NCBI GenBank assembly: GCA_903872875.1
Contig: CAIQMJ010000643.1
Location: 1 to 12,858, forward strand
From: an uncultured Variovorax sp.
GTDB lineage: Bacteria; Pseudomonadota; Gammaproteobacteria; Burkholderiales; Burkholderiaceae_C
Direction of reading: 5' to 3'
Length of the DNA: 12,858 nt
In this document: piece after piece, positions 6,691-12,858 of the stretch
Layout of the letters: each line of letters opens with the position of its first letter
Position numbering within the stretch: the first letter of the stretch is position 1
Notes under the pieces: model-generated
Seen by the model: the letters and a program-made list of their open reading frames with translations, nothing else
Database searches by the model: none
Told to the model about the DNA's origin: nothing
Made by a program: the position numbers and the translations under genes

Positions 6691-7680
6691 ATGGATCCGC
6701 TGACCCAGACACTTGCATTGCTCCATCCCAAAGGCCTTGCCTGGAAGCTTGCCGAATGCGCAGGTGACTGGGAGATCCGATTCCCGGCCAACGGCGGCGT
6801 GGTGTTCTGCCTGGTCGCAACCGGCGGCTGCCGGCTTCAGGTGCCGGGGCATGACGAGCGCAGGCTCGGCGAAGGCGACTTCCTGCTGCTCACCGGGCCG
6901 CCCAACTGGACGCTGTCCGACGGCAAGCCGGCCGCGCCGATCGACCTGCCGCCCTCGGTCTCGCGCAGCGGCCCGGACGGCATCGTGCGGCGCATCGGCG
7001 CCGCGGGCGCCGGTCCGGTCACACGCCTGCTGGGCGGCCACTTCAGCTTCGGCGATGCCAATGCGGACCTGTTGCGGCCGTTGCTGCCTTCGGTCGTGCA
7101 GGTGCATTCGCCCGAGGCGACGGCGGGCCGCCTGCATGCCGTGCTCGACCTGATCGGCGACGAGGTGGCGTCCGAGCGCGCCGGACGCACACTGATGCTC
7201 GATCGGCTGCTGGAGATCATGCTGGTCGAGGCGATCCGGCACGGGGCCATTGCGTCCGATGTATCCGATGCGGGTCTGCTGGCCGGTCTTGCCGATCCGC
7301 AGGTCGCGCCGGCGCTGCGTGCCATGCATGCCGATGTGCGGCGGGCCTGGACGGTCGCGCAGCTTGCCGGCGTTGCAGGGAGTTCGCGCTCCGTGTTCGC
7401 GGAGCGCTTTCGAAGCGTCGTCGGTCTTGCGCCGATCGACTATCTGCTGCAGTGGCGCATGGCACTGGCGAAGGACGCTCTGCGCGCCGGCCGTGCCCGG
7501 TTGTCGGAGATCGCCTTCGCATGTGGCTACCAGTCGACCAGCGCCTTCAGCACGGCATTCAGCCGCATCGTCGGCCGGCCGCCCGCGCGCTATGCGGCCG
7601 ACATGGCCGCTCAGCGCAGCAGCCGCGCGGGCTCGGACTGCGGCATGCCGGCGTCATCCAGATCGTCGGCAAAGGTATAG
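6691..7680 (+). CDS. AraC-family transcriptional regulator with N-terminal cupin domain
   Basis: A 329-aa protein. Residues about 5-190 resemble the cupin_6 sensor domain (GGVVFCLVATGGCRLQV at 35-51, EGDFLLLTGP at 61-70, LLGGHFSFGD at 113-122). The C-terminal AraC double helix-turn-helix spans about 219-302: WTVAQLAGVAGSSRSVFAERF, then the signature LSEIAFACGYQSTSAFSTAF (271-290) and VGRPPARY (294-301). It is a DNA-binding activator or repressor responding to an unknown small ligand. It is divergent from the NylB-like hydrolase, its most likely target. The last roughly 23 residues (from about position 307) are a Ser/Ala-rich, non-conserved tail lying antisense to the 3' end of the diguanylate cyclase gene, so the two genes overlap tail to tail by 70 bp. 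Confidence 0.9.
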   Translation: MDPLTQTLALLHPKGLAWKLAECAGDWEIRFPANGGVVFCLVATGGCRLQVPGHDERRLGEGDFLLLTGPPNWTLSDGKPAAPIDLPPSVSRSGPDGIVRRIGAAGAGPVTRLLGGHFSFGDANADLLRPLLPSVVQVHSPEATAGRLHAVLDLIGDEVASERAGRTLMLDRLLEIMLVEAIRHGAIASDVSDAGLLAGLADPQVAPALRAMHADVRRAWTVAQLAGVAGSSRSVFAERFRSVVGLAPIDYLLQWRMALAKDALRAGRARLSEIAFACGYQSTSAFSTAFSRIVGRPPARYAADMAAQRSSRAGSDCGMPASSRSSAKV

Positions 7681-9491
7681 GCAGGGCCCGAACGCTGCTG
7701 CTTGCTGTGGTACATCGCGTAGTCGGCCGCGCGCAGCAGGCTGGCCAGTGTGCTGCCGTCGCTCGGATAACGGGCGATGCCCAGGCTCATGCCGACCGTG
7801 ACGCTGCGCCCCTCGTAGTCGACCGGCAGCGTGCTCACGTCGATCATCCGGGTCGCCATCGCAGCAAGGGTTTCCCGCGTCGGGCTGCCCGTCACCAGGA
7901 CCGCGAACTCGTCGCCGCCCAGCCGCGCCACCACGTCGTCCGCGCGTACCTGTTGGCGCAGCCGCTGCGCCATCGTGATCAGCACCGCATCGCCGGCCGC
8001 ATGGCCGTGCGCGTCGTTCACGCCCTTGAAGCCGTCGAGGTCGAGCAGCATCAGCGCGAAAGGCTGTTCCTTGCGCAGCCATTCCTCGCCACGGCTCTGC
8101 AGGCCGGCGCGGCTGGTGGCGCCGGTCAACGCGTCGGTGCCGAGCGCCTCGACCAGCTGCTGCGTGCGCGCGGTCAGCGCCTGCTCCGAGCGCAGGACCA
8201 GCCGCAGCCGGGATGCCATCGCCACCGCGAACACGATCAGCTCGGCCACCAGCGCAGCCTGCGACACGTTCATCTGGTTCGGCGCCCAGGCGATCCAGCC
8301 CCAGCTCGCCACCACGATCGCACCGACGCCCGCCAGCAGCATCGCGACGCCGAAGAAATAGAGCACCGCCGGCCAGTAACGGCGCCGCACGGCCACCAGT
8401 GCCCCGATCACCAGCACGACGGTCGACGCGACCACCGAGATCTGCACGAGGCGGAAGGTCCACAGCGGATGCGCGCCCCAGTTGGCGTACGGGATGGCGA
8501 ACGCCAATGTGAGCGTGAAGACCTGCACCAGCCGGTCGAGGCGCGGTGCGAAGTGGCGCAGCCGCAGCAGCCGGCGCCCGAACTGCAGCTTGCAGATCGC
8601 CCACAGCGCCGGTCCGGCCGTGTAGGCCACGCCGGCGGCTTCGGGCCAATGGGCAAAGGGATAGCGCAGCGCATGGCCGTTGATGCTGGCCAGCGCCAGC
8701 AGCCCGCACACGCAGGACAGCATGTAGTAGGCGTAGAGTGCCTCGCCGAACACCAGGAGCAGGACCAGGCCATAGACCGTCAGGCCGAGCAGCAGCCCAT
8801 AGCTGAGGCCGTCGAACATGCGCTTGTCCTGTGTCGACTCCAGGTAGTCCGCCGGCTTCCAGATCGACACGTCGTAGATCCGTGCGAAGGTGGATTCGGC
8901 ACGGAAGTACACGGTGTACGTACCGCTCTCCGGCAACCGGAAGATCCAGGCCATCTGCTCCGAGGCCGCCGGCCGCGTGGCCCACGGGTGTCGCATGCCG
9001 GTGACCACCGGCGGCGCCACCGCCCGGCCGTTTGCGTCGAACGGGCCGTACAGCTGCAGGTCGTGCGTCGACACCGTGGGCACCAGCATCAGCCATTCCT
9101 GCGGCGCGTCCGCCGGATTCGCCAGCTGGAGCTGCAGCTTGAACCACAGCACGCGGTCGGATTCCTTGCCGACCAGCGGATTGTCCGGAAAGGCGAAGCG
9201 CGACTGGTTTTCCGGCGCGCGCACCTGCTCGATCGTCAGCCCGCGCGTGGTGTCCTCGAAGAACTGCAGGTGCCGCACCGCCGCCAGGCCTTCGGGCTGG
9301 CGCGAGATGCGCAGGGGTTCGCTGCGTGGATCGGCTGGCTGGGCACCGGCGATCATCGGCAACAGCAGGCCGAACACGACCACCAGCACCCGTCGCCATG
9401 AAGGCCCGGCCAGTGCGCGGCAGGTCAGCGGCGCCGGAGCGCCGTACGCTGCGGCATTGCCGACGGCGCGGGTGAGAAAGCGGTACATCAT
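7611..9491 (-). CDS. Membrane diguanylate cyclase: 7TMR-DISMED2, 7TMR-DISM and GGDEF
   Basis: From the double Met at 9491 the protein is 626 aa. A signal sequence (hydrophobic core 35-50, likely cleavage after AGA at 48-50) precedes a periplasmic DISMED2 beta-sandwich (about 70-215, with VLWFKLQL and WLMLVPTVSTHDLQLYGP), seven helices (about 226-430), a short linker and a GGDEF domain (about 450-620). The active-site motif GGDEF is exact at 525-529, LDLDGFKGVND (483-493) supplies metal and nucleotide contacts, and RADD (516-519), five residues before GGDEF, is the c-di-GMP inhibitory I-site. It should make c-di-GMP from two GTP under product feedback and sense a periplasmic ligand. The frame stays open to an ATG at 9719, but that would bury the signal peptide behind 76 residues. 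It is divergent from the phytochrome gene. Confidence 0.88.
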   Translation of the reverse strand: MMYRFLTRAVGNAAAYGAPAPLTCRALAGPSWRRVLVVVFGLLLPMIAGAQPADPRSEPLRISRQPEGLAAVRHLQFFEDTTRGLTIEQVRAPENQSRFAFPDNPLVGKESDRVLWFKLQLQLANPADAPQEWLMLVPTVSTHDLQLYGPFDANGRAVAPPVVTGMRHPWATRPAASEQMAWIFRLPESGTYTVYFRAESTFARIYDVSIWKPADYLESTQDKRMFDGLSYGLLLGLTVYGLVLLLVFGEALYAYYMLSCVCGLLALASINGHALRYPFAHWPEAAGVAYTAGPALWAICKLQFGRRLLRLRHFAPRLDRLVQVFTLTLAFAIPYANWGAHPLWTFRLVQISVVASTVVLVIGALVAVRRRYWPAVLYFFGVAMLLAGVGAIVVASWGWIAWAPNQMNVSQAALVAELIVFAVAMASRLRLVLRSEQALTARTQQLVEALGTDALTGATSRAGLQSRGEEWLRKEQPFALMLLDLDGFKGVNDAHGHAAGDAVLITMAQRLRQQVRADDVVARLGGDEFAVLVTGSPTRETLAAMATRMIDVSTLPVDYEGRSVTVGMSLGIARYPSDGSTLASLLRAADYAMYHSKQQRSGPAYTFADDLDDAGMPQSEPARLLR

Positions 9492-9834
9492 CCGGATGTG
9501 CGGCAGGTGACGTTGTCTCGAAAAGGCACGGATTGTCGTCGTTGTGCATGTCGCCTTCGGATGCCCTGAAATCGGTGCGATGGCGGTCCGCCGCGATTCT
9601 CGCGGAGAGTCCGCACCAGGCCGCATGGGGTCATCCGCCATCTGCGGCGTCCTACAGGTGAAACGGCGCGCATCGACGGCGGCAACGAGATGGCGCCGCG
9701 CCGCAATGTAGGACGGCACTCACAAATACCTCTTCGGGGCGCTGGCATCATCAGCCACAACGTCGGCGCTCGCTGTCGGCGGCGCCTGCGGCTCAACTTT
9801 CATCCGTCCCGTACCCATTCCTTTTCGCCGTACC
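9492..9834. promoter_or_regulatory. 343-bp divergent intergenic region between diguanylate cyclase and phytochrome
   Basis: No convincing gene lies here; the extended cyclase frame (up to 9719) and high-GC shadows fill it. It must hold the promoters of both divergent genes. CCGCG and CGCGG (9591-9595 and 9601-9605) form a perfect 5-bp hairpin around ATTCT. I could not define -35/-10 boxes or a clear ribosome site for the phytochrome GTG. Confidence 0.4.
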
Positions 9835-12084
9835 GTGCCTGTGTCGACCGTGTCGTTGGACGCGCCCCCTCCGCCCGAGAACGCCTTGGCCGACCTGTCG
9901 GCCTGCGACCTCGAGCCGATCCGGGTGCCGGGCGCCATCCAGCCGCATGGCCGGATGCTGGTACTGAACGCCGCCACTCTCGCGCTCGAGGCCTGCAGCG
10001 ACAACTGGCCCGACGACCTGCTCGGCGCCTCCGTCGAATGGTTGCCGCGAGCAGCGCTCGGCAGGCTGGTCGCCGGCGCCCCCGCCGTGTCGCTTGGCGC
10101 GGCGCACATCGCGGCCCACGCGTTCGACGTGTCGGCGCACCGCCAGCAGGATCACGTGCTGGTCGAGTTCGAGCCGGCGCTGCCCTCGGCCGGCAACGAG
10201 GCGCCGATCTACACGCTGACCCGTGTCTTCCTGCCGCGCCTCCAGGCGGCGGCGTCGGTGGCCGAACTCACGGCCCTCACCGCATCCGAGATGCGGCGCC
10301 TGACCGGCTTCGGCCGCTGCCTGATCTACCGCTTCGACGACGACGGCCACGGCGAAGTGCTCGCCGAGGAGCGCGAGCCGGAGTACGACAGCTATGCCGG
10401 CCATCATTTTCCGGCGGCCGACATCCCGCAGCAGGCCCGCGAGCTGTACCTGCTCAACCAGTTCCGATTGATTCCCGACGCCAACTACCAGCCGGTGCGA
10501 CTGCGGCCGGCTGGCGGTGCCGCACCCGTCGCGACCGTCGACATGTCGCAGGCGCTGCTGCGCAGCGTGTCGCCGGTGCACCTGGAATACATGCGCAACA
10601 TGGGCACGCTGGCGTCCATGTCGGTGTCGATCGTGGTCAACGGCCGGCTCTGGGGCCTGATCTCCTGCCACGACCACGGGCCTCGCTTCCTGCCGCTGTC
10701 GACGCGTCTCGCCTGCGAGCACCTCGGCCAGTTGCTGGCGCTGCAGATCCAGTCGAAGGAGGCCAGCCGCGGGGTGGCCGAACGGCTCGAACTGCGCCAG
10801 CTGACGCTGGAGATCGTGGCGCACCTGGCCGACAGCGACGGCACGCTGCAGCGGTTGGTCACCGAGCCTTCGCTGCTGTTGCGGGTGGCACGCGCCACCA
10901 GCGCCGCGGTCGTGCTGGACGAGCAGGTCTGGGCCGTCGGCGACACGCCGCCAACCGACCGCGTCCAGGCGCTGTCTCAATGGATCGTCGGGCTCGGCGT
11001 TCAGGTCTACCAGAGCGATTCGCTGGCCCGGCATGCCGAAGGCGCTTCGGCTCAGGCCGAGACGGTCGCGGGCGTGCTGGCGGTATCGATCTCCCAGGTC
11101 CACCGGCATCTGATCCTCTGGTTCCGGCCCGAGATCGTCCGGACCGTGACCTGGGCCGGCAATCCACAGAAACCGAAGATGCAGGAAGACGGGCGAATCC
11201 ATCCCCGGCACAGCTTTGCCAGCTGGGCCGAGGAGATTCGCGGCCGCTCGAACCCCTGGTCGCCGGCCGAGGTCGGCGCCGCGGGCGAACTGCGCCAGGC
11301 ATTGATCGGCATCGTGCTGCGGCGCGCCGAGGAACTGGCCGAAGTCGCCACCGAACTCGGCCGCGTCAACAAGGAACTCGAAGCCTTCTCGTACACCGTG
11401 TCGCACGACCTGCGTGCGCCGATGCGGCACATCGCCGGCTATGTGGACCTGGTGGTCGACACCGAAGGCAGGCTGCTCTCGGAACGCGCGCACCGTTACC
11501 TCACGCACGTGAAGGAGGCCGCGGCCTTCGCCGGCCAGCTGGTCGACGCACTGCTCGACTTCTCGCGCATGGGGCGCTCGTCGCTCAAGCGGCGCAGCGT
11601 CGACACCGCCGCGCTGGTCGACGGCCTGGTGCGCGAGATCGCACGGCAGGAGCCGGCGCGCGACATCGTCTGGGAGGTCGAGCCCGGCCTCCCGGTGCTC
11701 TTTGCCGACCCTTTGCTGCTGCAGGTAGCGGTGCGCAACCTGCTCGGCAACGCCGTGAAGTACTCACGCGGCCGCATGCCCGTGCGCATTGCCGTGCGGG
11801 CCGTGCGTCGCGTGGAAGGCGATGGCCTCGAGGTGCAGGACAACGGCGTCGGTTTCCAGATGAAGTATGCGGACAAGCTTTTCGGTGTTTTCCAGCGCCT
11901 GCACCGGGCCGAGGAATTCGAAGGTACAGGCATTGGCCTGGCCAACGTGAAGAGGATCGTCGAGCGCCATGGAGGAACCGTGTGGGCGCAAGGCGAATTG
12001 AACCAGGGTGCGAGCTTCGGCTTCATCCTTCCGCGGGCGGCAGCCGAAGCACTGCCGCCTGCGGCGAATCGAATGACGGAATAG
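9835..12084 (+). CDS. bphP: Bacteriophytochrome sensor histidine kinase
   Basis: The 749-aa protein shows the full PAS-GAF-PHY-HisKA-HATPase order. The biliverdin-attaching Cys is C24 in SACDLEPIRVPGAIQPHG, the same position as in Deinococcus BphP. The GAF domain has GHHFPAADIPQQAREL (D196), Y165, SPVHLEYMRNMG (H249, Y252) and LISCHDH (H279), which hold the chromophore. The PHY tongue carries WAGNP (440-444) and PRHSF (457-461). The kinase has H524 in SHDLRAPM, the N box NLLGNAVKYS (635-644), DNGVGF (669-674) and GTGIGL (697-702). It should autophosphorylate in response to red/far-red light in the cytoplasm. The start is a GTG, the first in-frame start codon in reach, without a clear Shine-Dalgarno. 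No haem oxygenase gene is in the window, so biliverdin must come from elsewhere. The receiver gene starts 4 bp downstream. Confidence 0.95.
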   Translation: MPVSTVSLDAPPPPENALADLSACDLEPIRVPGAIQPHGRMLVLNAATLALEACSDNWPDDLLGASVEWLPRAALGRLVAGAPAVSLGAAHIAAHAFDVSAHRQQDHVLVEFEPALPSAGNEAPIYTLTRVFLPRLQAAASVAELTALTASEMRRLTGFGRCLIYRFDDDGHGEVLAEEREPEYDSYAGHHFPAADIPQQARELYLLNQFRLIPDANYQPVRLRPAGGAAPVATVDMSQALLRSVSPVHLEYMRNMGTLASMSVSIVVNGRLWGLISCHDHGPRFLPLSTRLACEHLGQLLALQIQSKEASRGVAERLELRQLTLEIVAHLADSDGTLQRLVTEPSLLLRVARATSAAVVLDEQVWAVGDTPPTDRVQALSQWIVGLGVQVYQSDSLARHAEGASAQAETVAGVLAVSISQVHRHLILWFRPEIVRTVTWAGNPQKPKMQEDGRIHPRHSFASWAEEIRGRSNPWSPAEVGAAGELRQALIGIVLRRAEELAEVATELGRVNKELEAFSYTVSHDLRAPMRHIAGYVDLVVDTEGRLLSERAHRYLTHVKEAAAFAGQLVDALLDFSRMGRSSLKRRSVDTAALVDGLVREIARQEPARDIVWEVEPGLPVLFADPLLLQVAVRNLLGNAVKYSRGRMPVRIAVRAVRRVEGDGLEVQDNGVGFQMKYADKLFGVFQRLHRAEEFEGTGIGLANVKRIVERHGGTVWAQGELNQGASFGFILPRAAAEALPPAANRMTE

Positions 12085-12088
12085 AAAA

Positions 12089-12547
12089 ATGCTCAAACCC
12101 ATCCTGCTGGTCGAAGACGACAACCGCGATCTCGAACTCACGCTGATCGCACTGGAGCGCAGCCAGCTCGCCAATGAGGTGGTGGTGCTGCGCGATGGCG
12201 CGCAGGCCCTCGAATACCTGCAGCGCGAAGGCGACCACGCCGCACGCGCCGAGGGCAATCCGGCGGTGATCCTGCTCGACCTGAAGCTGCCCAAGGTCAC
12301 CGGCCTCGAAGTGCTCGAAGCCGTGCGCGCCAATCCGGCGCTGCGCAGCATTCCGGTGGTCATGCTCACGTCCTCGCAGGAAGAGTCGGACGTGCTGAAG
12401 AGCTACGAGCTGGGTGTCAACGCGTACGTGGTCAAGCCCGTCGAGTTCAACCAGTTCGTCTCGGCGATCGCCGAGCTCGGTGTGTTCTGGGCGGTCCTCA
12501 ACGAGCCGCCGCCGGGGTCGCTCAAGGCTTCCCGGCGGTATGACTAG
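12089..12547 (+). CDS. Single-domain response regulator, Rcp1-like
   Basis: A 152-aa receiver domain with no output domain. It has the acidic pair ED(D) at 9-11, phospho-acceptor D64 in LLDLKLP, T94 in VMLTSS and K116 in VVKPVEF, and the long alpha4 and C-terminal FNQFVSAIAELGVFW segment typical of phytochrome-linked Rcp1 proteins. It begins 4 bp after the phytochrome stop, so the two are co-transcribed, and it is the probable phosphoryl acceptor from H524. With no DNA-binding or enzyme domain it should act by protein contact or pass phosphate onward, possibly to a later relay component. Confidence 0.93.
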   Translation: MLKPILLVEDDNRDLELTLIALERSQLANEVVVLRDGAQALEYLQREGDHAARAEGNPAVILLDLKLPKVTGLEVLEAVRANPALRSIPVVMLTSSQEESDVLKSYELGVNAYVVKPVEFNQFVSAIAELGVFWAVLNEPPPGSLKASRRYD

Positions 12548-12858
12548 AGAGCCCGTGGCAGCGTCGCAGCGTGCGCTGAAGATCCTCCTGCTCGAGGATT
12601 CGCGCTTCGACGCGGAACTGCTGCAGATGGCGCTGGCCGCCTCCTACCCGCAGGCCGTGTTCGAAGTGGTCCGCGACGAACACGGCTTCATCGATGCGCT
12701 GGCCCGGGGCGGCTTCGATCTCGTGCTGTCCGACCACGAGCTGCCGGGCTTCTCCGGGCCGCTCGCGCTGGACATCACCCGCCGCATGGCGCCCGACCTG
12801 CCGTTCATCTTCGTGTCCGGCGTGATCGGCGAGGACAACGCGGTCGAGCTGCTCAAGC
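12540..12858 (+). CDS. Receiver-domain protein, C-terminus beyond window edge
   Basis: Starting at the ATG at 12540, which overlaps the previous gene's end by 8 nt, 106 codons are visible before the window ends. They encode a receiver domain: LKILLLEDSRFDAELL (acidic E19, D20), phospho-acceptor D65 in LSDHELPG, then FIFVSGVIGED with Ser in the switch Thr/Ser position. The alpha3 and beta4 arrangement (HELPGFSG, SGVIGED) is typical of receivers heading PAS-GGDEF/EAL or hybrid histidine kinases in phytochrome operons, but the output domain is not seen. GTG at 12555 is an alternative start. The overlap implies translational coupling within the phytochrome operon. Confidence 0.88.
   Translation, partial: MTREPVAASQRALKILLLEDSRFDAELLQMALAASYPQAVFEVVRDEHGFIDALARGGFDLVLSDHELPGFSGPLALDITRRMAPDLPFIFVSGVIGEDNAVELLK

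Noticed and set aside
7452..9401. Plus-strand 649-codon open frame
   Set aside because: Antisense shadow of the diguanylate cyclase gene; composition is His/Gln/Arg-rich with no domain.
9690..12146. Plus-strand 818-codon open frame, and a minus-strand 571-codon frame at 9793-11508
   Set aside because: Both are alternative frames of the phytochrome gene, whose conserved residues fix the true frame.

Overview
The window reads as the chromosome of a high-GC betaproteobacterium, most likely a Comamonadaceae relative of Variovorax. The evidence is third-codon-position G/C in nearly every gene, the DUF3649-PepSY-DUF3325 iron-uptake gene set, the bacteriophytochrome with paired receiver genes, and the 7TMR-DISM diguanylate cyclase. 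This placement is inferred from gene content and composition; no search was run.

Left part (1-2812): an acquired-looking segment. A superfamily 2 DEAD/DEAH-type helicase on the minus strand (1987 down to the window edge, C-terminus missing) lies divergent from a 73-aa charged protein of unknown function (2209-2430). Next comes a decayed tyrosine-recombinase fragment (2459-2812) carrying an in-frame amber stop and truncated at both ends. The helicase uses AT-richer codons (ATA, TTA, CTA, AGA) that are almost absent from the genes to the right. Together these suggest the eroded edge of a genomic island. The helicase belongs to a type often found in defence islands, but a defence role here is inference.

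Middle part (2834-5379): a TlpA/DipZ-like thioredoxin domain gene on the minus strand meets, start codon to start codon, the remnant of a DUF3649 gene. This is followed on the plus strand by an intact PepSY-family inner-membrane protein and a DUF3325 protein with overlapping start and stop codons. The set is the tail of a siderophore/TonB receptor operon whose receptor and front part are missing. Both the redoxin gene and DUF3649 look shortened at the same point (about 3371-3374), as expected for a rearrangement junction.

Then (5396-7680) come a NylB-type serine hydrolase (6-aminohexanoate-dimer hydrolase/beta-lactamase fold) on the minus strand and a divergent AraC-family regulator, a plausible regulator-target pair.

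Right part (7611-12858): a membrane diguanylate cyclase (7TMR-DISM plus GGDEF with an intact inhibitory site) on the minus strand is divergent from a bacteriophytochrome histidine kinase (PAS-GAF-PHY-HisKA-HATPase, biliverdin cysteine at residue 24). The kinase is followed immediately by an Rcp1-like single-domain response regulator and by a second receiver-domain protein cut by the window edge. This is a red/far-red light phosphorelay next to a c-di-GMP synthase. No RNA genes, CRISPR arrays or intact insertion sequences were seen.
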